This document shows positions 46,167 through 57,389 of a stretch of DNA of 64,000 nt, piece by piece. The notes beneath the pieces were generated by a model. That model had not been told where the DNA came from. It saw only the letters and a program-made list of their open reading frames with translations, and did not search any database. The translations under genes were made by a program, and so were the position numbers. Position 1 is the stretch's first letter, and each line of letters starts with the position of its first letter. The stretch spans positions 2,539,720 through 2,603,719 of the forward strand of contig CM047429.1 of NCBI GenBank assembly GCA_026168455.1, given 5' to 3'. The stretch comes from Theocolax elegans (taxonomy: Eukaryota > Arthropoda > Insecta > Hymenoptera > Cerocephalidae).

Positions 46167-46692
46167 GAAATACGGGTTGGTGAACCCGCGAGGCTGTTTG
46201 TTAAGAAGGACAAACACCTCACTGACTTTGCTGAACTGCTAAACGGAGAGCAAACAAACGTTCAGAAGGTAAGAGAGAATACCTCTGAACATCTGAATTT
46301 GCCGAAATCTGCTTGAGTTACCTATGGTTAAGGCTGAGACTCCTTCCAAGCTAACTCCAATGTTCGAAGCATCGAACAAAGCAGATTTAGAACTTCCAGA
46401 GATCAAGAAAAACAAAGAGTCTTTCTGGTCTGAACTACTTCGTAGGCAAGTGTTTAACCAACACAAACGGTTACTCAACGAAATAGAGAACGAGAGAAAA
46501 ACTCTAAACCTATGTAACCCCATCAATGAGAACGATGATACTTGTTACTCATTGTCACCCCAACCTACGATCAACGAAAAGAGTTTAAAACAGTTTAATG
46601 AGAGTAAAATGGCTGTCTCTCTTGATCAGGTGCTGAACAGGAGCCGTCCCGAATACATCCAGAGAGACAAGTTCGACTCCAGCTCTACTTGA
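46167..46692 (+). pseudogene. Gypsy-R region upstream of protease (gag remnant?)
   Basis: One frame (46167-46313) reads RVGEPARLFVKKDKHLTDF and ends in TGA. A second frame from 46324 gives 122 charged residues (PELTP-like, Lys/Glu/Asn-rich) to a stop at 46690. No zinc knuckle and no capsid motif is seen. Position just upstream of the protease suggests a short or deleted gag end, but I do not recognise it. Confidence 0.45.
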
Positions 46693-46708
46693 CAGTCAAG
46701 CCGAAGAC

Positions 46709-47540
46709 ATGGTTGCGGGAGTGCAATTCAAAAACCGTTTGTTCTTCTCGGTAAGACTTGGTGGCAAGGACTTTAAAGCATTGTTCGACCCAGGAGCAAT
46801 GGTTTCACTTATACACGTTGACGTAGCGGAATGCTACAGGGATAAGTGGAAACCGGCCAAGGTAGTCGTGCGAGGTGTCGCAGGACCGGCACTGAAAGTC
46901 CTAGGTTTGTTAGATGTTCTATTTGGAATTGAGGGATTAGATGGCAACATTCAACTGAGAATAGTCGAGAGTATGGAACACTCGATGATTCTCGGTATGG
47001 ACTACCTCCAACATTGGAACATCGAGGTTAAAAATGACGATGCCCTCTGGCGTTGGCGCCGGAAAATGGCAGTCTTTTGTCAAGGATGGAATCCGAGACG
47101 GAGACACGAGGATTCTCGCAGAGTGTGAAGGTATCATTGAGATTAACGATGACCAGCGTGAGAGGGTAAGAAAGTTAGTAGAGAACTTATTACAACCACC
47201 GGGCGATGTGCATGGCTTTACTACGTTGGTCGAACATCACGTAGAAGTAGAGCCAGGTGCACGAGCAGTACGTCACAAACCAAGACGTATGTCGCCTAAA
47301 GTCCTCGAATTCGCCCAGCAAGAAGTCAGGAAAATGTTTGAGAGAGGAATAATTGAACCGAGTGCAAGTGAACGGTCTGCCGCTCCAGTAATAGTTCGCA
47401 AAGACGGAGGTAGCTATCGTTTTTGCATAGACATCCGAGATTTGAATGCGGTAACAAAACGTGACTCATATCCAATACCGAATATTGATTCGATTCTGGA
47501 TAAGTTACACAGCAGTTCACACGGATGCCGTTCGGACTGA
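46709..47540 (+). pseudogene. pol: Gypsy-R pol: protease and N-terminal RT
   Basis: The protease shows FDPGAMVSLI (catalytic Asp, with Pro in place of the usual Ser/Thr, a variant seen in insect Ty3/gypsy elements) and ends MILGMDYLQHW. A frame change near 47045 leads into RT: GFTTLVEHHVEV, RRMSPKVLEFAQQEV, IIEPSASERSAAPVIVRK and FCIDIRDLNAVT. RT then stops after DSILDKL because the block containing the first catalytic Asp is deleted near 47512. Confidence 0.85.
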
Positions 47541-48364
47541 TGAATGCACCCATGACATTTGCACGGTTGATCGATGCTCTATTTGGTCCCGAAGTTGAAC
47601 CTCATGTTCTTGGTTACGTGGACGATCTAATCATTATAACCGAAACCTTCGAGGAACATTTAAAATGGTTGGAAATGGTTCTAAGGACACTAGTCGACGC
47701 AGGGCTAGAATTGAACAGAGAGAAGTGTCAGTTCTGTTGCTCGAGCGTTACCTTCCTTGGGTACCGCCTGGATGGTGATGGACTTCGTCCCGATGTGGAT
47801 CGAGTGGCTCTTGTCCTAAATTATCCGACCCCAAGAAATGTTAAACAACTTCGTTCCTTCCTTGGCATGGTCGGTTGGTATTCTCGTTTTATAAATCGAG
47901 AGTCGGATATTAAGATCCCTCTCGTGAGATTACTCCGTAAGGACCAGCCATGGGAGTGGGCACCAGAGCAGGACGCGGCCTTCCGTGAACTCAGGTTAGC
48001 TCTAGCCGGCGCGCCAGTACTTGCTCTACCAGACTTCTCTAAGCCCTTCTCGGTCCAGAGTGACGCGAGTGATTACGCTATTGGGGCTGTGTTAACCCAA
48101 GAAGATGAAGATGGTTTCAAGCATCCGATCGTTTACGTCAGCCGAGTGTTGAAGAAGGCGGAGCGTAATTACATAACGACGGAGAAAGAGTGTCTAGCCT
48201 TAATCTGGGCAATCAAGAAAATTCGGCCATATATTGAAGCGTATCGTTTTAAAGCTGTGACGGACCACAGCGCGCTCAAATGGCTGAAAACTCTTAAAGA
48301 GCCCACCGGCAGACTAGCGCGCTGGGTGCTTGAGATGCAACAATGGGACTTCGAGTCGAAATAG
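47525..48364 (+). pseudogene. pol: Gypsy-R pol: RT palm/thumb and RNase H
   Basis: Resumes with MPFGLMNAPMTFARL and the catalytic YVDD box (GYVDDLIII). Then come FLGYRLDGDGLRPD, the RSFLGMVGWYSRFI connection, and RNase H with SDASDYAIGAVLTQE, EKECLALIWAIKK and TDHSALKWL. It ends in TAG at 48362. Compared with Gypsy-K the order and spacing are the same, but the sequence is clearly another family. Confidence 0.9.
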
Positions 48365-48404
48365 CCTCCTTTGACTGATTACCGACCCATGGTACATTGC
48401 CATA

Positions 48405-49592
48405 TTGGATGATGTGAGGTCCAGTCCTCAAAAGTTTCCGTATTGGAAAATTGAGGATGAAATGCTCTATCGATTCACTACCGATAAACTACTGGACTCG
48501 ATCACGCGTCAAGAAGAGGGATGGAGATTAGTTGTGCCCATTGAACATAGGACGCGCGTACTAGAGGATTCGCATTGCCCTCCATCGTGTGGTCATTTAG
48601 GAGTAGAAAAGACCTATGACCGAGTGGCACGGGACTATTATTGGCCAGGTATCTACCATGATGTCAGGCAATTCGTTGTGTAGTGTATAGACTGCCAACG
48701 ATATAAAGTCTCACAGGCGGGCCCTCAAGGTTTGATGGGCAAACGTAATATTGAGAGACCGTGGGCTGTGGTTGCAGCAGATATAACGGAATTGCCTCGT
48801 AGTAAGAACCAATACAAATATATACTGGTCTTACAAGATTTGTTTACGAGGTGGGTTGAATTAAAACCGTTACGAGCTGCTACGGGTAAGTCAGTCGCGA
48901 AAGCATTTGAGGAACTCATACTGTTTCATTGGGAAACTCCCGATTACTTCCTGACGGATAATGGTACAGAGTTCGTCAATAATAAGTTGACACAGATGCT
49001 TGAGGATTACGGGATAAAACAGATCACGACTCCTCTGTACCGACCACAAGCCAACCCCGTCGAGCATACACATAGGACATTAAAGACGATGATCGCGGCC
49101 TTTGTGGATTCCGATCATCGCAGCTGGGATGAACACCTACATGAATTAATACGCCATGCTATTAATACAGCAACGCAATCAAGTACGAAGGTTTCCCCAG
49201 CTTGCCTCAATTTTGGACGTCATCCTCAACCTGTGAAGAGTCTGCGTAGAGAGGTTGAGAAGAGGGAATTTAAAATTCCTATCGATCCCGAGATGTGGAT
49301 CTAGTGCGGAGACACATAGATGAAGAGCAGAGACGTCAAGAGAAAGTCTATAACAAAAATATACGCATGGCTTCCTTCCAAGTAGGCGATTTAGTCATGA
49401 GGAAGTGTAGAACGTTATCGCACGGGGCCAAAGGTATTTCGGCCAAATTGGCGTCTAAGTACGACGGACCCTTTGAAGTAAAAAGATACTATCACCAGTA
49501 GTCTTAACACTTAAAGAGTCTGGACGGAAAAGGTCTAAAGTACACGTATCCGATTTAAAGAGATACGTTCCGCCAAGGAGAAAATCCTAGGC
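48405..49592 (+). pseudogene. pol: Gypsy-R pol: integrase
   Basis: The zinc domain (GHLGVEKTYDRV, then DYYWPGIY) is cut by TAG at 48681 just before CIDCQRYK. The core from 48732 has the DDE triad: Asp17 (AADITELP), Asp76 (LTDNGTEF) and Glu111 (ANPVEHTH). A frameshift near 49300 moves to RRHIDEEQRRQEKVYNK and FQVGDLVMRK, then KYDGPFEV. After a TAG at 49499 and a shift, the C-terminal DLKRYVPPRRKS ends near 49592. Catalytic residues survive, but the protein is broken. Confidence 0.9.
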
Positions 49593-49729
49593 CAGCGATG
49601 ATCGGCTCGCCACGGGAAAATTTAGAGCGGGTATCCGAGTGTGATTGATTGAGTACGAGTGATTGTATATGATTAATATAACTATGATTTGTTTGTAGTT
49701 AATTAACAAATTTCTTTCTTTTGTTTCAG
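49593..49729 (+). other. pol-ORF3 gap with splice acceptor
   Basis: 137 nt of AT-rich sequence ends in a strong pyrimidine-rich acceptor, TTTCTTTCTTTTGTTTCAG (AG at 49728-49729). This suggests that the downstream ORF is expressed from a spliced subgenomic RNA, as Env is in errantivirus-type gypsy elements. The donor was not identified. Confidence 0.55.
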
Positions 49730-49733
49730 CACC

Positions 49734-51572
49734 TTGGACGAGGACGAAACCAAACGGTTAATCGCTCAGACCGACCAAATGCTCGGTAAGCGAGAGATCG
49801 AACGGAGCGCGGAAAGCTACCGCCGATTCCAACGGCAAGCAGTCCGCGACCACAACCGTTTCGGGGATTCCCACTGTCTGGACGCAGATAATAAGGAATC
49901 CATGTCCACCTTTCTGGCAAGCTCGATCGCGGAAGCGAGGCAGACGGTCAAGAGGAGTTATGCCGAAGTGGCGGGGAGACGTCTGCCTGCCCAACCATCG
50001 GGGCAACAACCTCCAGGCCGCTTCGGCGGTAGAGGCTGTTGACTTACCCTTGGAAAGGCCTAAAGGTGTGTCAAGTCCGCTACAGGTTAGCGAATCTCAG
50101 CAAAATACCAAGACGACGGTACAGCGAATGAAGGTCGACCAGCAGACCCCGACGGGTAGTGTTAACTATCTGCCTGCCGGGTATGCAGAGGACCTCCGCC
50201 AAGAAGAGAGGGAGCGGCAAAGGGAAGTCGCCGAAAGCCATCGAAGGCGCAAGAAGTATAATCCCTTGCGCCAGCTGACGGTCGGCGACTACTATTCGGC
50301 AGTAGACAATGGGAATCTGGCACAAGCCGTGCCGAGTACCATCGCGTCGGTAGTGGTGGTTCCGCCGAAGGAAGAGATGTCGTCCCCCAAAAGCAGACCC
50401 TTCCCAATGTCCAAACCACCTACGCAAACTCGGAGAGAGATGTCGCCCATTAGGTGCCGACCCTCTCCGCGACCCAATCCGTCAGGAGTGGACCAGGCGG
50501 AGAAGTATAGGCGTCGCGGGGCGATATTACCTATCAAGACGGATCCAACCATCGACCCCCCTGATAACGCCTGCTTTAATTGTTGGCGTCCGGAACACAA
50601 CCGCCGGGAGTGTGCGGCCATACAGACGCAGGAATTCTGCATCACCTGCGGCCGCCGAGGGGTGGTTGTAACCAAATGTCCTCGCTGCATGAATGCCTAC
50701 AGCGCATGGTTGGCAAATCGCAGGGATCGAGGACTATCCGACCCGCCAACAGCGGCATCCCAACCTTCAACGTCTGGGACACAGGAGCCGTGTCCAAGAG
50801 GGCCAGACAGAGAGGGAGCCGCAGTAAAGCGAAGAAGCGGCGGGTGGAAGGGACCACCGTCACATCGGTCCGAGCAATTTCGGTGGGTATTGTGAACACA
50901 CAGCCCCAGGAAAACCGACCATCCTTTGCGTCCGGAGTTATTGCTCGACGAATCGAGGAGGCAGACCGCCGGGAGGCGGCAGAATTCGGTCTGCACCATC
51001 CCGGGCCGATTGAGGAGGTACGACGCGCCTTGAGCAAACATGCTCAGAGGCTGGTTGATCGACGCCGTAGGGAATACCAGGACTCCCTGGCCCGTCCTCC
51101 TACACCGCCTCCTCCAACGATATCTGGCTACCAAGAGGCCGAAGAGGACAAGACCCATGGACGAGAAGAGAGCGTAGCTCAGCCAGTCCACGTCGAGCGG
51201 ATCGAGGATGTACCCCCGCATGGTTTTGAAGTACCGAACTCTGGACCCTCGGATGAGGTGCAGGCAGGTCTCAGCAACGTGTTCCGGCAAGTCGGTTATC
51301 CAGCTAAGTTGTCGTTACTGACCCCGTACCCTGCACCACCGGTTCCATTGGTCGAACCGCCCTCCGTACCGACCAGGATGGACATAACGTCGGGGATGAG
51401 CAGCAACGTCCTTACCGGGCCATCGAGACAACCCAACAACGCTGCTGACCTTCTTCGGGAGTGTCGCTTGTTGTTGGAAGCGGTGGCAGGAGACAATCCC
51501 GCAGCGAGAGACGTCGTCCTACGACTGGTGATGGCCACACTGGAGAAGAACCTCACCACTCCTCGACCCTAG
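49734..51572 (+). pseudogene. Gypsy-R ORF3: zinc-knuckle protein after pol
   Basis: An open region of about 1.84 kb lies between pol and the 3' LTR. It uses three frame segments: 49734 to about 50010, about 50010 to 50800, and about 50800 to 51572, so at least two shifts are needed to read it through. The open frame starts just after the acceptor without an in-frame ATG of its own. The middle part has CFNCWRPEHNRREC (50572-50613, CX2CX4HX4C) and FCITCGRRGVVVTKCPRC, the double knuckle seen in Gag nucleocapsid regions. The flanks are Arg/Pro/Ser-rich, with coiled-coil-like EERERQREVAESHRRRKK. There is no signal peptide, transmembrane helix or furin site, so it is not an envelope. The role is presumably RNA binding or Gag-like. 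Confidence 0.65.
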
Positions 51573-51663
51573 TTCGTCTAGGCGAAGAATACGATTGCGT
51601 GCGTGTCATTATTTGTTCATTGCCCTCTTTTCAACTCTTACATCAGGAAGTTGATGTAAAGTT

Positions 51664-51676
51664 TAGTGGGGGGCTT
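51664..51676 (+). other. Gypsy-R polypurine tract
   Basis: AGTGGGGGGCTTT lies directly before the LTR start, so ORF3 belongs inside the element. Confidence 0.65.
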
Positions 51677-52173
51677 TGTGACGAGACGTCGTTGCAATGA
51701 AGCAAATAATATTGGAAATATTGTATTATGTAGTGTGTATTAAATATTATGTCTTAAAAACTCGCACGTTGTTATTGTTTCGTAGGTTGCCTCTTCAAGG
51801 CCACGAAACACGCGTGTTTATGTCGACGACCGAGGATGTATGCGAGCATCCGTATATACAATTATTATTGTGTGTGTGTGTTAGGTACTTTTCGGGAATA
51901 CGAGCAGACGTCGGGGCGCCGGCGTACACCAGGGCCAATGGACAAGCCAGCCCGGTAAGTACCCGACGTCAGTCGGTATATATTTAGGCATGTTGAGTGT
52001 GTGTGTACGTATGTTTATTCGGTAGCACACCGATGCTACCGGCACCGAGTGGGTATTGCGCGGGGCGAGTACGGGGGCAGCCCCTGCTTGCCGCGTATAT
52101 ACCACGCGACCGAGAGAACGCCCCGTTAATTATTGTCGGACACCTCCGTGTAAATTCTTGAATAAATACTTAT
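51677..52173 (+). repeat. Gypsy-R 3' LTR, first part
   Basis: Begins TGTGACGAGAC and matches 29400-30148 except for a missing 265-bp block. It is cut at 52173 by the foldback element starting CGATGGCTCC. The missing LTR end occurs at 57141-57389 and 61670-61918. Confidence 0.85.
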
Positions 52174-52860
52174 CGATGGCTCCTGATCATATAATGCTAT
52201 TTCAAAAAACGATTTCATACAATGCTGATTCAAAAGAATGTTTCATATCATTCTATTTCAGAAAGTTCTTTCATAGAAGGCTATTTCAAAAAGTTCTTTC
52301 ATATAATGCTATTTCAAAAAACTGTTTCATATAATTCCATTTCAAAATAAATTTCATATAATGCTATTTGAAAAATACTTTCATAAGATTCTATTTCAGA
52401 ATGTGATTTCATATAATTCTATTTGAAAATACAATTTCATATGATGCTATTTAAAACGTAATTTTATAGAATGATGTTTTAAAAAGTGTCAAAATAATTC
52501 TATCGAACCCGGGACTTTATTCAGTAAGACTAAAATCCCTAAAAGGTAAATAAAAGAAATTACTTAATTGTTAATGTTAATAATACGATATAATTAAATT
52601 ATTTTAAATGAATGCAATATTTATTACTTATTAATAAAACTTTTAATTTCAGCATTAACATTATAGTTTACTTGAATAAACAATTTTTGTATCTATTTAA
52701 ACATAATATTTTTACATCAATTTTTTAAAAAAATTTAATTTTTTAAAATATTTTATTTAAATAGATACAAAAATTGTTTATTCAAGTAAACTATAATGTT
52801 AATGCTGAAATTAAAAGTTTTATTAATAAGTAATAAATATTGCATTCATTTAAAATAATT
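52174..52860. mobile_element. 28-bp-repeat foldback element, truncated copy
   Basis: Starts CGATGGCTCCTGATCATATA. The left arm holds about ten units of a 28-bp repeat, each of the form ATAATGCTATTTCAAAAA...TTTCAT. It has a hairpin centre near 52735. The right arm breaks off at 52860 where the R1-like fragment begins. No coding capacity. Confidence 0.8.
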
Positions 52861-54172
52861 TACGACGGATACGAGACGATAGCCATGCAGATCCATGCAG
52901 AGAATCCTGTAAAGAACTGGAACGGAAAGGACAAATGGCCATAAATATAATAGAGAAATGGAGTGAGAATGTCAAAATGAAACATGCCCCAGATAAGTAC
53001 GTAATGCTACTAGCGAAGAGAACATTCCATCAAAAATGTTACCCACTAATTAGAATAAACGAACAAAGAATTAAAACAAATATTACGGAGATCTCAAAGA
53101 AAACCAGAGGAACACTCGAAAAACTGGCTTTCCTAGCAAGAGAGGAATGGAGCTTAGGCTATCGATCTCTAGATATAATATACAAGGGAGTGTTCATACC
53201 CATAATTACATACGCGGCAGCAGGTTGGTACGGGCTCACAAATAATGTCCAGAAAAAGAAACTCATAATGTCGCAAAGATATGCCTTGATGAAAACCACA
53301 GGAGCGTACGGAACCATCTAGGCTGAATCCATTACGACAATTACGGGTCACCTACCGATTGACTTGTAATGTGAGAGAAAGATCGGATTATATAGTATAA
53401 GGAAAGGAAAAGAATACCAATATAAAAATTTCACAGTCGAATCGGAGGAAAGACTAGCAGAAGGAGGCATACGAAGAGAAAGAAAATTGTCGATAGAAAA
53501 GCTAAACCAGGAAATAAAGAAGGAATGGTAGCTGAGATGGGACAATACGATAAAAGGAAGACGCACAATATGAGGTTATGCCCAGCATAGAAGAAAGTCT
53601 AGCAAAGTTTTGGTTTAGACCGAGTAAATGGCTAATCCAAATACTCAGTGGACATGGAAATTTCCAATCTTTTAGGAAAAGATTCATTTTCGTCGAGTCC
53701 GACCTATGCAGCTGCGGAGAGGTAGATACCCCTGAACATGATCTATGGGCATGCGTGAAGTACGAAACAATACGACACAAATATGTACAGGATATGGAAG
53801 AAGCAGATAGAAACACAAAAGGGATGATGACGACCAAAGAGAGAATAGACAAATTAACCATGATGGTTAAAGACATTATGCTTATAAAGATTGCTACGGA
53901 AGATTTAGAAAAAGACTTGGTTTTAGCCGCGACTATAGCAGAATTAGCAGCTCCAGAAGTAGATGAAGTGTGAGTGATAGATGTAGGCTCAGTTAATCTT
54001 CCAGAACTAGAAATAGGGTGGAGAGAAAGGAAAAGCGTGAGTGAGCAAAGGGAGAAACTCAGTAGTCAAAGACGGCAGATAAAAGATAAGTTTAAATCGA
54101 AAGTCGTACTAATAAATGTCGCACTAACAGTGGTAGTAGAACAGATAATCAAGATAGTTTAGAGAAGTTGTA
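52861..54172 (+). pseudogene. third R1-clade element: C-terminal ORF fragment
   Basis: The fragment begins inside RT at a damaged catalytic box (YDGYETIAMQ). It continues INIIEKWSENVKMKHAPDK, RSLDIIYKGVFIPIITYAAAGWYG and, after a stop at 53319, a frame with LIQILSGHGNFQSFRKRF. The CSCGEVDTPEHDLWAC knuckle (Cys-Cys-His-Cys) follows, as at the end of R1-clade ORF2. Stops at 53319, 53364 and 53527 and a TGA at 53971 break it, and a last short frame ends at 54160. It is a family distinct from the R1 pair at 33657-45614. Its 53749-54172 part is repeated inverted at 63577-64000. Confidence 0.8.
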
Positions 54173-55263
54173 CTAACATAAGCAATGACTAACATTCCGG
54201 ATAGGGAAACAAGGGTTTTTGTGAAATGAAAGTTGAGCGAAAGGAGCGAATGAATGAAAAAGCACAGAATGAAAGGTAGGGTGAGTTAGAGAGTAGGTAG
54301 GAACTCCTTCTTTTAAAATAGGTAAATAAAAGACAAGGAAGAGAGAAGAAAGAAGAGAAAAGAGAAGAAATAAGAGTAGGAACAGACGAGGAAAAAGCCT
54401 CAAAGGCAGGTGGTCTTGCTCCCCTATAAAAAAAAGTAACGAAATAAAGAAACAAAAACAAAAAATAAAAAATAAAACCGAAGCTATAAATAAGAACAAA
54501 TGAGTAATGTATAATCGAAAAGCAGGAAAAGGCTAAAGCGAACTTGTAATATTCTGTAATCCAAATAACCGTCACAGTGGAAGATATGAAAGAGAAGTAA
54601 GAAAGCAATAAACGACGTGACATGGACGACCGTCGGTATGCCAGAGGCGAGGTACGGCGGCAACGATCGACGCGTTAGGCAACAATCTAGCTCGGTTTTT
54701 TTTGCGTCCAAAAAGATTGTAAGGTCATGTGTAAGGTTTAACCTTCGAGTTGATTCTCACGTTTAATTGTGTGCAATTGAGTCAGGTCCTAATAAGTTTA
54801 CAATTTTGTAGCTTAACAAAGATGTCTATATTATAATTAAAATCTTTGCAGACAAGTGTCCGTCCATCTGTCCGCAAATATTTGATTAAAACATTTTTAA
54901 AAAATAGCTTAAGACAAAATTGATGTTGGACTGTCCAACTTGGACAAAACCCGTATGTTCAGGTGTATTACACTTGACTCGGAGAGTCCGGCATTGAGTA
55001 CTGAAAATAATTTACCATGCGGCTTGAATAGCTAATGACAGTGCTCCCTGCCCTACTTTTATTTATATAATAAGTAAGGAAGTGAGCATTAGAAGTGTGA
55101 AGAAAGTCATTATTCTTACTATTATTATGAAGTATATATATACATTATCGTATAAATGATTAATACAGTCCGCCTTACTGAGTTGTGAGGAATAGTCTTT
55201 AGCTTGTGGAGATCAATAAATTCATTGTTTAAATGAATTTATCGTTCGTCCAAGTAATCTTTA
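54173..55263 (+). repeat. palindrome arm: R1-like 3' tail and flank
   Basis: Non-coding. 54173-54715 probably includes the 3' UTR of the R1-like fragment. 54945-55060 resembles 29085-29200. Copies lie at 57961-58773 (inverted), 58977-59793 (direct) and 62489-63575 (inverted). Hydrophobic-looking ORFs here are translations of T-rich sequence. Confidence 0.7.
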
Positions 55264-55799
55264 GTAAAAAAAGTATCTATATTGATCGTCACGAACAACA
55301 GTTGTTATAAGATGTTAATAGAAGTTAACTTTTGCCGACGTTCGGACGTTTTTTCGCCGTCCCTTTTCAAGGCAAATTTAAAAAGAACTCAAAAAAACAA
55401 CATATCACTCGTGTGGTTACATCTCGCAAAAGACACTCTCTCAGGCATATTATTACATATCAATCTATGTTGTCGCTATCAGAACACTCGTTTAAAAAAA
55501 TATACATAGGACCTCCCCGAAGGGAGTCCCAAGTCACAATTTCGGGGAGGTCCTATGTATATTTTTTTAAACGAGTGTTCTGATAGCGACAACATAGATT
55601 GATATGTAATAATATGCCTGAGAGAGTGTCTTTTGCGAGATGTAACCACACGAGTGATATGTTGTTTTTTTGAGTTCTTTTTAAATTTGCCTTGAAAAGG
55701 ACGGCGAAAAAACGTCCGAAACGTCGGCAAAAATTTAACTTCTATTAACATCTATTAACAACTGTTGTTCGTGAAGATCAATAAAGATACTTTTTCACT
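55264..55799. repeat. hairpin element D, copy 1
   Basis: Arms of about 255 bp flank a 23-nt loop. The innermost stem is GGACCTCCCCGAA/TTCGGGGAGGTCC. Copies lie at 57418-57960, 59794-60329 and 61947-62488. The loop (AAGGGAGTCCCAAGTC...) is inverted at 57418 and 61947 relative to this copy. Short ORFs cross the hairpin but show no domain. Confidence 0.8.
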
Positions 55800-55827
55800 A
55801 TCAATAAATTCAGTTACCATAAAACTT

Positions 55828-56076
55828 TGTAACGTGGTATTTCGTCCTAATACCAGTTACAAGTTATTTATTAATTTAATACAGGGACGACGGCCCCGAA
55901 AACGCGTCTTTGTCGTCGCCGTGGGTTAATAAGTTAACCCGTCGGGACATGGTAACGGAGATAGGACGATCTCCTACGTACCGACACACGTGGCGGGAAA
56001 ATCGGGAATCGGAATAATGATTGCGGGTTAATTTATAATTAATGACGCGACCGTTAAGTTAAAACAAAATAAATAA
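55828..56076 (-). repeat. Gypsy-R LTR end, inverted
   Basis: The complement of the last 250 bp of the LTR (30150-30397), beginning TGTAACGTGGTATT and preceded by ACTT, the complement of the AAGT target duplication. Confidence 0.85.
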
Positions 56077-57140
56077 CGATGGCTCCTAATCATATAATGC
56101 TATTTCAAAAACCGATTTCATACAATGCTAATTCAAAAGAATGTTTCATATCATTCTATTTCAGAAAGTTCTTTCATAGAAGGCTATTTCAAAAAGTTCT
56201 TTCATATAATGCTATTTGAAAAATACTTTCATAAGATTCTATTTCAGAATGTGATTTCATATAATTCTATCTGAAAAAACAATTTCATATGATGCTATTT
56301 AAAACGTAATTTTATAGAATGATGTTTTAAAAAGTGTCAAAATAATTCTATCGAACCCGGGACTTTATTCAGTAAGACTACAATCCCTAAAAGGTAAATA
56401 AAAGAAATTACTTTTTTCAATTTTAATGTTAATAATACGATATAATTAAATTATTTTAAATGAATGCAATATTTATTACTTATTAATAAAACTTTTAATT
56501 TCAGCATTAACATTATAGTTTACTTGAATAAACAATTTTTGTATCTATTTAAATAAAATATTTTAAAAAATTAAATTTTTTTAAAAAATTGATGTAAAAA
56601 TATTATGTTTAAATAGATACAAAAATTGTTTATTCAAGTAAACTATAATGTTAATGCTGAAATTAAAAGTTTTATTAATAAGTAATAAATATTGCATTCA
56701 TTTAAAATAATTTAATTATATCGTATTATTAACATTAAAAATTGAAAAAAGTAATTTCTTTTATTTACCTTTTAGGGATTGTAGTCTTACTGAATAAAGT
56801 CCCGGGTTCGATAGAATTATTTTGACACTTTTTAAAACATCATTCTATAAAATTACGTTTTAAATAGCATCATATGAAATTGTTTTTTCAGATAGAATTA
56901 TATGAAATCACATTCTGAAATAGAATCTTATGAAAGTATTTTTCAAATAGCATTATATGAAATTTATTTTGAAATGGAATTATATGAAACAGTTTTTTGA
57001 AATAGCATTATATGAAAGAACTTTTTGAAATAGCCTTCTATGAAAGAACTTTCTGAAATAGAATGATATGAAACATTCTTTTGAATTAGCATTGTATGAA
57101 ATCGGTTTTTGAAATAGCATTATATGATTAGGAGCCATCG
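56077..57140. mobile_element. 28-bp-repeat foldback element, full copy 1
   Basis: 1064 bp, CGATGGCTCC at one end and GGAGCCATCG at the other, flanked by ATAA/TTAT on LTR sequence. Each arm has subterminal 28-bp units (ATTTCATATAATGCT...). The left arm has lost two units. A 400-bp inner stem includes GAACCCGGGACTTTATTCAG. Centre near 56590. Confidence 0.85.
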
Positions 57141-57389
57141 TTATTTATTTTGTTTTAACTTAACGGTCGCGTCATTAATTATAAATTAACCCGCAATCAT
57201 TATTCCGATTCCCGATTTTCCCGCCACGTGTGTCGGTACGTAGGAGATCGTCCTATCTCCGTTACCATGTCCCGACGGGTTAACTTATTAACCCACGGCG
57301 ACGACAAAGACGCGTTTTCGGGGCCGTCGTCCCTGTATTAAATTAATAAATAACTTGTAACTGGTATTAGGACGAAATACCACGTTACA
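57141..57389 (+). repeat. Gypsy-R 3' LTR, second part
   Basis: The end of the LTR in plus orientation, finishing ACCACGTTACA and followed by AAGT, which matches the AAGT before the 5' LTR at 29396. Confidence 0.75.

Noticed and set aside
50697..51290. 197-codon minus-strand ORF opposite ORF3
   Set aside because: Shadow of the GC-rich ORF3. It lacks domains.
49734..51572. ORF3 as an envelope gene
   Set aside because: No signal peptide, transmembrane segment or cleavage site. It has nucleocapsid-type knuckles.
55479..55751. 90-100 codon ORFs repeated four times in hairpin D
   Set aside because: The ORF reads through both arms of a hairpin, so the protein is a by-product of the inverted repeat. 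No motif recognised.
56850..57140. CRISPR-like 28-bp repeats
   Set aside because: Units are contiguous and degenerate, without spacers, and mirror each other within a foldback element.
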